This document shows, one piece after another, positions 24,625-32,246 of a stretch of DNA of 64,000 nucleotides. Positions within the stretch are counted from its first letter, which is position 1, and each line of letters begins with the position of its first letter. The position numbers and the translations under genes are program-made. A model generated the notes under the pieces. It worked only from the letters and a program-made list of their open reading frames with translations. It was not told where the DNA came from and made no database searches. Location: assembly GCF_000425945.1 (NCBI RefSeq), contig NZ_AUEK01000003.1, positions 310,001-374,000 on the forward strand, written 5' to 3'. This DNA comes from Candidatus Solirubrobacter pratensis. Its GTDB lineage: Bacteria > Actinomycetota > Thermoleophilia > Solirubrobacterales > Solirubrobacteraceae.

Positions 24625-26522
24625 AAGAGCGCCCGCAGGCTCGCGGCGTCGGCGTGGCGCGGCAGCGGCGTGGGGCGCTCGAGGCGCGTGTACACGGCCA
24701 GCAGCGGGTCCGGCCCGGTGTCGGGCGCGCTGACGGCGAGCAGGTCGGCCGATCCCTCGGCGTCGAGGCCGGCGGCGGCGACCGCGCGCAGCAGCGCGTC
24801 GACGGACGTGTCGCCGAGCTCGATCACGAGCGTGGCCGGGTCGGCACCGCTGAACGCGCGCCCGTAGCCGGCGAGCAGCGAGGGATCGCGCACGAGCTCG
24901 TCCGCGTACGCGAGCGCGGCGAAGCGCGCCGGTGCGGGGCGCAGATCGCCGTAGGCGGCCGCCTCGTCGATCGTCAGCGCCCACGCGCCGAGGTCGGCTC
25001 GGCGCGCGCCGAGCAGCCATATCGACCGCACCAGCACGCCGAGCTCGCGCGCGGCGCTCAGGCGCGCCTCGAAGGGCGCGGGGGCGGCGGCGAGGCGCTC
25101 GAAGGCGGCGGCCGCGTCGAGCTCGCCGCGCGCGCCGGCGAGCGCGGCGGCCACGACCTGCGCGGAGGCGACCGCCTGCTGCCGGAGGGCGTCGGGCGGT
25201 GGGTCGCCGAAGCCGGCGCGGACGTGAGGGATGATCAGCCCGTGGCGCAGGACGCGCCGCAGCAGCCAGCCCTCGTTCAGGCGGGCGGGGTCGATGCGGT
25301 GCCCCATCACGGCCCCCGCGGCGTACCCGAAGCGGCCGAGCCCGCGCCGGCGGACCTCGAACTCGGCGGCGCTCTCCTCGCCCGGCAGCGAGCCGAAGCG
25401 GCCGGCGCCCCAGCGGTCGTCGAAGCCGCCGATGGCCTCCAGCACGTCGCGCCGGATCGCCCAGTTGGCGCCGTAGAAGCTGCAGTCGTCGGCCGCGAAG
25501 TCGGCGTCGCCGCGCGTCAGCAGGCTGTAGTAGCCCGCGAACGCGGCCGGCGGGCGCCACGCGGGCGCCTCGGGCCAGAGCGCGTGGATCGGGCCGCCGC
25601 CGATCGCGACCTCCGGGTCGGCGAACGCGCCGCGGATGCTCTCCAGCCAGCCCGGGCCGGGGCGCGCGTCGTCGTCGACGAAGCAGAGCACGCCGTGCGC
25701 GGCGGCGGCGGCGCCGGCCATGCGGGCGCACGAGAGACCGCGCACGTCCTCGCGGACGACCGTCACCCCCGGATGGCGGCGCGCGAGCTCGCGCGCGACG
25801 GCCGGCGTCGCGTCTGCCGAGCCGCTGTCGACGATCACGATCTCGCAGCCGGAGGCGAGCGTCCCGTGGGCGACGAGCGCGTCGACGCAGCCCGCCAGCT
25901 CCTCGGCGCGGTCCTGGGTGCACACCACGACGCTCACCAGCGGACCCTCGCCGGCGCGCGCCACGCGCGCGGAGGCCACCACGGCAAGCGGGCCGGCGGC
26001 GCGGGCGAGCTGGAGCTCGTAGGTGCCGGCGAGCGGGTCCGTGGCAGGCAGGCCGGCGCGCCAGAACGAGCGCGGCGCAGCGAGGCAGTCGAGCGCCGGC
26101 GCGTCGGGCGCGCCCGGCGCCGTGAGCGGCAGCAGGCTGCCGTCGCCTGCGTCCGCGTATCCGTATACGGCGCCGGCCGCCGTCTCGAGCACGGGCGCGG
26201 CGAGCGCGGCGCCGTGCACGATCGCGTCGGCCAGCGGGGCGGCGAAGCCCGCGCGCGGACGGGCGAGCGGGCCGAGCGCGATGCAGACGTGCCCCGTGGC
26301 GCGGGCGGCCGCGAGCGACAGCGCGGCGCGGCGGCCGGCGCCCGCGGCCGCGTCGCAGCGGACGAGCGCGAGGCCCGCCGGTGCGGGCAGCTCCCGCTCC
26401 GCCGGCGCGGCGACCACCGTCTCGACGCCGCACGCGGCGAGCGCCTCGAGCTGCGCGGCGAGGCCTGCGCCGCCGCCGGAGGTCGCGTCGACGAGGACGC
26501 TCACGGGCACGCGGAAGCTCAC
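24621..26522 (-). CDS. Large glycosyltransferase family 2, two-domain, with accessory domain
   Basis: A 633-residue protein. Residues 1-190 look like a degenerate GT-A half without a DxD motif. Residues about 192-440 are a complete GT2 domain: VSVVVCTQDRAEELAGCVDAL, IVIVDSGSADAT, CFVDDDARPGPGW and GANWAIRRDVLEAIGGFDDRWG. Residues 534-633 are the shared accessory domain (FAALAYADELVRDPSLLAGY). The GTG start at 26522 lies 14 bases after a sigma28-like CCGAT box on this strand, indicating a leaderless transcript. It is divergent from the FkbM-type gene at 26654. Confidence 0.82.
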   Translation of the reverse strand: MSFRVPVSVLVDATSGGGAGLAAQLEALAACGVETVVAAPAERELPAPAGLALVRCDAAAGAGRRAALSLAAARATGHVCIALGPLARPRAGFAAPLADAIVHGAALAAPVLETAAGAVYGYADAGDGSLLPLTAPGAPDAPALDCLAAPRSFWRAGLPATDPLAGTYELQLARAAGPLAVVASARVARAGEGPLVSVVVCTQDRAEELAGCVDALVAHGTLASGCEIVIVDSGSADATPAVARELARRHPGVTVVREDVRGLSCARMAGAAAAAHGVLCFVDDDARPGPGWLESIRGAFADPEVAIGGGPIHALWPEAPAWRPPAAFAGYYSLLTRGDADFAADDCSFYGANWAIRRDVLEAIGGFDDRWGAGRFGSLPGEESAAEFEVRRRGLGRFGYAAGAVMGHRIDPARLNEGWLLRRVLRHGLIIPHVRAGFGDPPPDALRQQAVASAQVVAAALAGARGELDAAAAFERLAAAPAPFEARLSAARELGVLVRSIWLLGARRADLGAWALTIDEAAAYGDLRPAPARFAALAYADELVRDPSLLAGYGRAFSGADPATLVIELGDTSVDALLRAVAAAGLDAEGSADLLAVSAPDTGPDPLLAVYTRLERPTPLPRHADAASLRALF

Positions 26523-26530
26523 GCCGCAGG

Positions 26531-26558
26531 GATCGGTCCGCCCGCGCGGGAACTTGAG
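26531..26558 (-). promoter_or_regulatory. Sigma28-like promoter of two-domain GT2 gene
   Basis: On the minus strand: CTCAAG (complement of 26558-26553), 16-base spacer, CCGAT (complement of 26536-26532). The box starts 14 bases before the GTG start codon. It is back to back with the promoter at 26564. Confidence 0.55.
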
Positions 26559-26563
26559 CCCCG

Positions 26564-26592
26564 CTCAAGCGGCGGCGCGGATCGGCCGATGG
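26564..26592 (+). promoter_or_regulatory. Sigma28-like promoter of methyltransferase fusion gene
   Basis: CTCAAG at 26564-26569, 16-base spacer, CCGATGG at 26586-26592. Unlike most of the set it lies 68 bases before its gene (26654), leaving a normal leader of about 55 bases. Confidence 0.5.
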
Positions 26593-26653
26593 CGCACGCA
26601 ACGGACCTCTCGCCCGGTCCCTCTCGCCACTCCGATCCCCCGGAACCGCCTCT

Positions 26654-28834
26654 ATGCCGCCAAGCACCGCCACGCCGTACGCCCGTGACTTCTATGAAGC
26701 GCAGGAGCCCGGCTCGCTGCGCTCCGCCCGCGCCGTCCTGCCGAACGTCATCGACGCGACCGCTCCGTCCTCGGTCCTCGACGTCGGCTGCGGCACCGGC
26801 ACCTGGCTCGCCGCCGTGCGCGAGCTCGGCATCGAAGACGTCATCGGCGTGGACGGCGACTACGTCGAGCGCCGCCGGCTCTCGATCCCGGAGGACGTGT
26901 TCGTCGCCGCCGACCTCGAGCAGCGGCTCGACCTCGGGCGGCGCTTCGACCTGGCGATGTCGCTGGAGGTCGCCGAGCATCTCGCGCCGCACGCGGCCGA
27001 CACGTTTGTGGGCACGCTCACGCGCCATGCGGACGTCGTGCTCTTCTCCGCCGCCCAGCCCGAGCAGGGCGGGACCAGCCACGTCAACGAGCAGTGGCCG
27101 GCCTACTGGGCGGCGCGCTTCGCGGCCCGCGGCTACGTCGCAACCGACCCGTTCCGCGCGCGCTTCTGGCTCGATCCCGCGGTCGAGCCGTGGTATTCGC
27201 AGAACATCCTCGCGTTCGTCCGCGCCGAGCGCCTCGGCGACTTCCCGGTGCTCGCGTCGGCCGTCGTGCCGGGCGGCGTCCCGCTGCCGCTCGTGCATCC
27301 GGAGCTGCAGGCGATGGCGCTGCGCCGCGCCGGGGCGCCGTCGCCGCGCTCGGTCTCCGCGCCCGCCCCGGCGCCGGCCCCTGCCCCGGCCCCTGAGCCG
27401 GAGGCCACCGGGCCCGAGCTGGGCTCGTTCGTCGCCGTCATGCACGTCGACGAGGTCGCGCAGGACCCCGAGCTGCTGGCCGCCTACGCGCGCCGCTTCA
27501 GCATCGCCGACGACGCGACGCTCGTGCTCTACGCCCCGGGCGCGGATCCCGACCGCGTCGGCGACGTCCTCGGCGACGCGCTGGTGGACGCCGGGATGCA
27601 CGAGGATCGTGCGCCGCACGCCACGCTCGTGCTCGAGCCGGCGCACGAGGCCGGGCCGATGCTCAACGCCCGCGCCGCGATCGTGCTCAGTCGCCGTGCC
27701 GCGCGCCCCGGCCTGGCGTCCATCACCCACTGCGGCCCGGACGCGATCGTGCTGCTCCACGCGCTCGCCGCGGGCCGGCTGCCGCGCCTGTCGCGCACCG
27801 GCGGGCTGGGCACCGCGCTCGTCGGCGGGGTGATCCTGGCGGCCGGTGGCCCCGACGTCGAGGACAACGTCGATCACCTGCGCTACGTCAACGGCCAGCC
27901 GGCTCCCGCGCCCGAGGCCTGGCCCGGCCTGCTCGCCGCCCAGCTCGCGAACGCGGACGCGCTCGAGCCGCTGTGGGACGTCCTCGACGAAGGCTCGCGC
28001 GAGGTGCTCGTCGCGCTGCTCTCCTACAAGGTGCTCGGCAACCGCAAGGTGCGCATGCCGGTCGGCCCCTACAGCACGCTGCGGCGCAGCGCGCAGGAGA
28101 TCCAGGACCGCATGCTCGTCGAGGCCGAGACGGACGACCCCGAGTTCCTCGGCTGGATCCTCGGCCGCTACGACCTGGCCGCGCTCGGGCTGCCGATCGA
28201 GCTGCACTCGCACCCGCGGCTGATCATCAACGAGTTCATGCTCGAGCAGTACCGCGCGCCGGCGCCCGTCGACGTGTCGGTGCGCCCGGGCGACGTCGTC
28301 GTCGACGGCGGCGGCTGCTGGGGCGAGTCGGCGCTGCACTTCGCGCACCTGTCCGGTCCCGGCGGGCGCGTGGAGACGTTCGAGTTCGAGCCCGGCAACC
28401 TGCGCCGCCTGCACCGCAACCTCGAGCTCAACCCGCGGCTCGCGGAGCGCATCTCCGTCAACGAGCGTCCGCTCTGGCGCGCCGCGGACGAGCGCATGAG
28501 CTTCCGCTCCGACGGGCCGGCGACGCGGCTCGACGGCGGCGCCGCGGACGGCGTGCTCACAGGCTCGATCGACGCGCTCGTCGCGTCCGGGCAGGTCGAC
28601 CGCGTCGACTTCGTCAAGCTCGACATCGAGGGCAGCGAGCTGGCCGCGCTCGAGGGCGCCGCCGAGACGCTGCGACGCTTCCGGCCGCGCCTGGCGATCG
28701 CCGCCTACCACCGCGCCGACGACCTGCTCGAGCTGCCGGCGTTCATCGCCGGCCTCGGCCTCGGCTACCGCTTCGCGATCGGGCATTACACGATGTCCGA
28801 CGAGGAGACCGTGCTGTTCGCCTGGTGCGACTGA
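26654..28834 (+). CDS. Methyltransferase / accessory domain / FkbM methyltransferase fusion
   Basis: A 726-residue protein of three parts. Residues about 8-215: class I SAM methyltransferase with VLDVGCGTGTW at 41-51 and SLEVAEHLAP. A Pro/Ala linker follows, then residues 259-355: the shared accessory domain (DEVAQDPELLAAYARRF, DDATLVLYAPGAD). Residues about 535-726: an FkbM-type methyltransferase (VVVDGGGCWGESALHFAHL, VETFEFEPGNLRRL, VDFVKLDIEGSELAALEGA). FkbM enzymes often O-methylate sugars, so this protein probably finishes the flagellin glycan (inference). ATG 26654 is used; no strong ribosome site is seen. Confidence 0.85.
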   Translation: MPPSTATPYARDFYEAQEPGSLRSARAVLPNVIDATAPSSVLDVGCGTGTWLAAVRELGIEDVIGVDGDYVERRRLSIPEDVFVAADLEQRLDLGRRFDLAMSLEVAEHLAPHAADTFVGTLTRHADVVLFSAAQPEQGGTSHVNEQWPAYWAARFAARGYVATDPFRARFWLDPAVEPWYSQNILAFVRAERLGDFPVLASAVVPGGVPLPLVHPELQAMALRRAGAPSPRSVSAPAPAPAPAPAPEPEATGPELGSFVAVMHVDEVAQDPELLAAYARRFSIADDATLVLYAPGADPDRVGDVLGDALVDAGMHEDRAPHATLVLEPAHEAGPMLNARAAIVLSRRAARPGLASITHCGPDAIVLLHALAAGRLPRLSRTGGLGTALVGGVILAAGGPDVEDNVDHLRYVNGQPAPAPEAWPGLLAAQLANADALEPLWDVLDEGSREVLVALLSYKVLGNRKVRMPVGPYSTLRRSAQEIQDRMLVEAETDDPEFLGWILGRYDLAALGLPIELHSHPRLIINEFMLEQYRAPAPVDVSVRPGDVVVDGGGCWGESALHFAHLSGPGGRVETFEFEPGNLRRLHRNLELNPRLAERISVNERPLWRAADERMSFRSDGPATRLDGGAADGVLTGSIDALVASGQVDRVDFVKLDIEGSELAALEGAAETLRRFRPRLAIAAYHRADDLLELPAFIAGLGLGYRFAIGHYTMSDEETVLFAWCD

Positions 28835-28845
28835 TTTCGCCAGGT

Positions 28846-28871
28846 CGTGGGGCGGGTACCACCGCCCCACG
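28846..28871 (+). terminator. Perfect hairpin abutting a start codon
   Basis: A 10-bp perfect stem, CGTGGGGCGG with CCGCCCCACG, and a 6-base loop. It lies 11 bases after the FkbM-fusion stop and ends exactly where ATG 28872 begins. It may terminate the upstream transcript; if transcription passes, it would hide the ribosome site of the next gene. Confidence 0.55.
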
Positions 28872-29141
28872 ATGAGCGAGCACGAGAAGGCGGCCGAGCG
28901 GATGGAGCGCGAGGCCGAGGACATGGAGCACCGGTCCGAGCAGGTCGGCGAGGACATCGCCGATGCGCGCGAGGACTGGGAGCGCAAGAAGGCCGACGAC
29001 AAGGTCCCGGGCGCGGGCGGCGACCCGCAGCGCGCCGAGGGCGGCCTGCCGCCGGAGGCCAACTACACGACGTCGGGCGACGAGCCGCCTGAGGATGGGG
29101 GCAGCAGGCTGCCGCCGCCCGAGCCGGACGAGACGGACTAG
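28872..29141 (+). CDS. Small acidic, charged protein, unknown
   Basis: An 89-residue hydrophilic protein starting at ATG 28872. The first 45 residues form one charged helix (EKAAERMEREAEDMEHRSEQVGEDI), the rest is Gly/Pro/Glu-rich and probably disordered. Nothing about it indicates a known family; composition recalls small stress-type proteins. It overlaps the end of purM on the other strand by 4 bases (shared CTAG). Confidence 0.55.
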   Translation: MSEHEKAAERMEREAEDMEHRSEQVGEDIADAREDWERKKADDKVPGAGGDPQRAEGGLPPEANYTTSGDEPPEDGGSRLPPPEPDETD

Positions 29142-30163
29142 GTGTAGCTCAGGCCGGCGACGGTCACGCCGGGCGTGTCCGTCGCGGTGCCGATCCGGCG
29201 CGCGCCGGGGTGGTGCCCGGCGAGGATCGCCGCGGCGGCGTCCGCGTGCTCCGGCGCGACGACGGCGACGAAGCCGCAGCCCATGTTGAAGACCTCCCAC
29301 GCCTCCTGGGCGGAGACGCCGGCGCGCTCGATCACGAGCTCGATCACCGGGGGGACCGGCAGCGGGTCCTCGAGTGCGAAGCCCGCGGTCTCGCTCAGCC
29401 GCAGCAGGTTGCGCACGCCGCCGCCGGTGATGTGCGCGAGGCCGTGGACCGGGATGTCCGAGCGCAGCAGCTCGAGCACCGCGCGCACGTAGATCACCGT
29501 GGGCTCCAGCAGCGCGAGGCCGACCGTCGTGTCGCCGAGGGGCTCCTCGAGGTCGGGCAGCGCCTGGCGGGCGAGCGAGTAGGAGTTCGAGTGCAGGCCG
29601 CTGCTCGGGAGCCCGATCAGCGCGTCGCCGGGCGCGATCCGCTCGCCGGTGATCACCGCATCGAGCGCGACGGTCCCGAAGCATGTCGCCGTGAGGTCGA
29701 ACCCGTGCGGCGACGGATGGCCGCGGATCAGCTCCGGCAGGATCGCGACCTCGCCGCCGGGGATCTCCACGCCGGCCTCCTCGGCGCCCTTCTTGAGGCC
29801 CTCGCCGATCGCGGCGAGGACGTCCGGATCGGCCTGCTCGACGGCGAGATAGTCGAGCACGGCGATCGGCTCGGCGCCGACGCAGACGACGTCGTTGACG
29901 TTCATCGCGATGCAGTCGACGCCGACGGTGTCGTAGCGGCCCAGGCGCTCCGCGACGATCAGCTTGGAGCCGACGCCGTCGGTCCCGACCGCGATGCCGA
30001 GGTTCGGCGCCACCTCGAGGATCGCGGCGTAGTGGCCGGACGCGAGGACCGAGCGGCTCGCGCGGCCCGTGTCGATCGTCTTCAGGACCCCGACGAGCGC
30101 CGCGACGGCGCGGTCGGCGGCGCTCTGGTCCACGCCGGACCGGGCGTACGCGTCGGTGCTCAC
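29138..30163 (-). CDS. purM: Phosphoribosylformylglycinamidine cyclo-ligase PurM
   Basis: A 341-residue enzyme of purine synthesis that closes the imidazole ring (FGAM to AIR, using ATP). Family motifs are clear: YARSGVDQSAADRAV at the N-terminus, AVGTDGVGSKL, DCIAMNVNDVVCVGAEPIAVLDYLAV, GLPSSGLHSNSYSLAR, AHITGGGVRNLLR and EVFNMGCGFVAVV. Length matches (about 345). The GTG start at 30163 overlaps the stop of the UppP-like gene as GTGA, and no other purine gene is nearby, so it is apparently read from that upstream operon. Confidence 0.95.
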   Translation of the reverse strand: MSTDAYARSGVDQSAADRAVAALVGVLKTIDTGRASRSVLASGHYAAILEVAPNLGIAVGTDGVGSKLIVAERLGRYDTVGVDCIAMNVNDVVCVGAEPIAVLDYLAVEQADPDVLAAIGEGLKKGAEEAGVEIPGGEVAILPELIRGHPSPHGFDLTATCFGTVALDAVITGERIAPGDALIGLPSSGLHSNSYSLARQALPDLEEPLGDTTVGLALLEPTVIYVRAVLELLRSDIPVHGLAHITGGGVRNLLRLSETAGFALEDPLPVPPVIELVIERAGVSAQEAWEVFNMGCGFVAVVAPEHADAAAAILAGHHPGARRIGTATDTPGVTVAGLSYT

Positions 30164-30972
30164 TTCGCCCGACGGTAGCGCACGGCGAGGATGCCGCCCG
30201 CGAGCGCCGCGCGCTCGGCGGCGTACGGCCAGAGCGGCCTTGTCCGCCGCGTGCCGAGGACGCGGACGGCCGCCGCCGTCGCCGCGAACGCCGACAGCGC
30301 GGCGATCGCCGCCGGGCCGCGATGCCCGCGCGGCGCGGCCCGCAGCCGCCACGCCTTCAGCGCCGTGGCTCCCACCAGCACCGGCCCGGCGACGCCGAAC
30401 GAGAGCGCCGAAGCCTCCTCTCGCGCGAACCCGCGCGCGCGAGCGGCGGCCAGCGTCGCGCCGGTGCGCGACACACCCGGAGCGAGCGCGACCGCCTGGG
30501 CCAGCCCGAGGGCGAGGCCGTCGGCGGCCGACGGCGACTTGAATCCCTCAGAGGCCTTCAGGTCGGCCGCCGCCAGCGCGAGCGCCCCCGCCAGCAGCCC
30601 GCCCGCGATCGCCGCCGGCCCGCCGAGCCGCGTCTGGATCCGCTCCTCCAGCAGGTACCCGGCGATCACCGGGGGCGCGAGCGAGAGCGCGAGCGTGCGC
30701 AGGTCCGGCCGCCCGCGCCACAGCGCCGGCGCCAGCGCCAGCCCGGCGCCGCAGTGCAGCGCGACCTCGAGCTCCTTGCGGCGCGCGGGCGGCCACGCCG
30801 CCACCTCCCACCCGAGCAGCCACGGGATCATCGCCACGTGCGCCGAGGACGACACGGGCAGCAGCTCCGCGGCGCCCTGGATCAGCCCGAGGGCGGCCGC
30901 CTCTAGGGTCCGTCTAAGAAGATCCGGCGCACCGGGATTCTTCGACGGGCCCTTAAGCGCCGGTGGTGGCAT
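30160..30972 (-). CDS. uppP: Undecaprenyl-diphosphatase-like protein (UppP/BacA)
   Basis: A 270-residue polytopic membrane protein of UppP length. Both active-site motifs are seen: GAAELLPVSSSAHVA near residue 35 (family GxxEFLPISSSAH) and APGVSRTGAT near residue 165 (family PGxSRSGAT). It would dephosphorylate undecaprenyl diphosphate to recycle the lipid carrier for peptidoglycan and polysaccharide. The sequence is Ala-rich and diverges elsewhere, so it could be a paralogue with another lipid phosphate substrate. ATG 30972 overlaps the DedA gene end by 20 bases; the stop overlaps purM. Confidence 0.78.
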   Translation of the reverse strand: MPPPALKGPSKNPGAPDLLRRTLEAAALGLIQGAAELLPVSSSAHVAMIPWLLGWEVAAWPPARRKELEVALHCGAGLALAPALWRGRPDLRTLALSLAPPVIAGYLLEERIQTRLGGPAAIAGGLLAGALALAAADLKASEGFKSPSAADGLALGLAQAVALAPGVSRTGATLAAARARGFAREEASALSFGVAGPVLVGATALKAWRLRAAPRGHRGPAAIAALSAFAATAAAVRVLGTRRTRPLWPYAAERAALAGGILAVRYRRAK

Positions 30973-31606
30973 CCGCCGCGGCGCTCTGGCCGCGGCGCCG
31001 GCGGTAGCGCAGGTACAGCCACACGGCGCCGGCCACGATCAGCACGACGACCGCGTAGTCGACGTAGTGCAGGTTGTCCTTCCAGGTCTCCCAGCGGTCG
31101 CCGGCCTGCTGGCCGACGAACGCCAGCAGGAACACCCACGGCACGCAGCCCGCGACGGTCAGCAGCGTGAAGCGCCAGAACGGCATCTTCGCGACGCCCG
31201 CCGGCAGCGAGATGAACGTCCGGATGACCGGCAGCATGCGCGAGAAGAACACCGTCGCGTCGCCGTAGCGGTCGAACCAGCGGTCGGCCCACGCCAGGTG
31301 GTGCGGCTTGATGCCGACCTTGCGGCCGTGCTTCTCGAGCAGGTCGATGCGGCCGAAGTAGCCGACGGCGTACGCGATCCAGGAGCCGGCGACGTTCGCG
31401 GCCACGCCGACGGCGGTCGCCGCGAACAGCGAGTACTCGCCGTTGGCGACGTTGAAGCCGGCGAACAGCATCGTCGCCTCGGACGGGATCGGCAGGCACG
31501 CGCTCTCGCCCACCATCAAGAGGAAGACGCCGGGAAGCCCGAGCTTGTCGATCACGTCGACGGCGAACTGGACCAGAGGATCCGTGATGGAGGCCTGGAG
31601 CAGCAA
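30953..31606 (-). CDS. DedA family membrane protein
   Basis: About 217 residues, with motifs of the DedA/SNARE-associated family: GVFLLMVGESACLPIPSEATMLFAGF, AGSWIAYAVGYFGR, the DRYGDATVFFSRMLPVIRTFISLPAGVAKM signature, and four to five membrane helices. DedA proteins are thought to flip undecaprenyl phosphate or other phospholipids, which fits its coupling to a UppP-like gene. I suggest TTG 31606, because the GTG at 31630 lies inside the outer stem of the structured element at 31620; the GTG start would add 8 residues and cannot be excluded. Confidence 0.85.
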   Translation of the reverse strand: MLLQASITDPLVQFAVDVIDKLGLPGVFLLMVGESACLPIPSEATMLFAGFNVANGEYSLFAATAVGVAANVAGSWIAYAVGYFGRIDLLEKHGRKVGIKPHHLAWADRWFDRYGDATVFFSRMLPVIRTFISLPAGVAKMPFWRFTLLTVAGCVPWVFLLAFVGQQAGDRWETWKDNLHYVDYAVVVLIVAGAVWLYLRYRRRRGQSAAADATTGA

Positions 31607-31619
31607 GCGGTGACCAGGG

Positions 31620-31702
31620 TAACGTCGCACGCAGGTGGAAGGCCCGCCGGTGCCCGGCGATGCGGCCGGCGCCCGCGACGGCCGACACCGGAGGGCGAAA
31701 CC
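31620..31702. repeat. Structured intergenic element, copy A
   Basis: On the + strand TAACG, then outer arm TCGCAC (31625-31630) facing GGGCGA (31693-31698) with one mismatch, inner stem GGTG (31634-31637) with CACC (31686-31689), the conserved GGA, and the end AACC. The 48-base insert is GC-rich and can fold further. Read on the minus strand it lies in the leader of the DedA gene. Confidence 0.55.
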
Positions 31703-31705
31703 GAT

Positions 31706-32188
31706 CTACGCCGGTGCGGGGGGTTCGATCCTGGGCAGCGTCAGCGACGAGATGCGCTGCTTGGTCCGCTGCGGCGGGCGACGGATGTCGGTCTTCGGCC
31801 GCAGCATCTTCAAGATCATCACGGCCTGGTCGACGTTGGCGGCGACCGCGGGGCGGTGCGCGACGTCGTAGGCGGCGAGCCGCTGTGCGACCGGCGCGGC
31901 GGCGCCCGCGACGATCAGCTCGCCCTTGCGGGCGCGCAGCGCGGCGGCGGCGTGGACCAGCGAGCCGAGCACGCCGTCCGAGACCTCGGTCGCCTCGGCG
32001 AGGTCGAGGATCAGCCAGCGCACCCCGCCGCCGAGGGCGGCGTCGACGCGCCGCCCGAGCTCCGCGGACGCGCCGTCGCCGAGCGTCCCGCTGACGTCGA
32101 TCTGGTGCACGACGTCGTCGAGCCGGTGCTCACGGAAGGCCACCGTGCCGGGCTTGACGACGGCGCGCAGGGATTGCGAGGTGAACAT
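31706..32188 (-). CDS. STAS-domain protein (anti-anti-sigma type)
   Basis: A 160-residue protein. Residues about 25-120 form a STAS fold: VVHQIDVSGTLGDGASAEL, then WLILDLAEATEVSDGVLGSLVHAAAALRARKGELIVAG. The Ser in EVSDGVLGSL lies where SpoIIAA-like antagonists are phosphorylated. Such proteins bind anti-sigma kinases or act in stress signalling. The C-terminal 40 residues are basic and unusual. ATG 32188 follows a 13-bp hairpin and, further up, a copy of the structured element, so its expression may be controlled in the leader. Confidence 0.82.
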   Translation of the reverse strand: MFTSQSLRAVVKPGTVAFREHRLDDVVHQIDVSGTLGDGASAELGRRVDAALGGGVRWLILDLAEATEVSDGVLGSLVHAAAALRARKGELIVAGAAAPVAQRLAAYDVAHRPAVAANVDQAVMILKMLRPKTDIRRPPQRTKQRISSLTLPRIEPPAPA

Positions 32189-32200
32189 GGCTCAGACGGA

Positions 32201-32231
32201 CCTCACGGCAGCGTATTTCGCTGCCGTGAGG
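32201..32231 (-). promoter_or_regulatory. 13-bp perfect hairpin in the STAS gene leader
   Basis: CCTCACGGCAGCG (32201-32213) pairs perfectly with CGCTGCCGTGAGG (32219-32231) around a 5-base AT loop. On the minus strand it ends 12 bases before ATG 32188 and lies between that start and structured element B. Possible roles are translational control, an operator for a dimeric protein, or an attenuator. Confidence 0.6.
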
Positions 32232-32246
32232 CCAGTCAACCCCACG

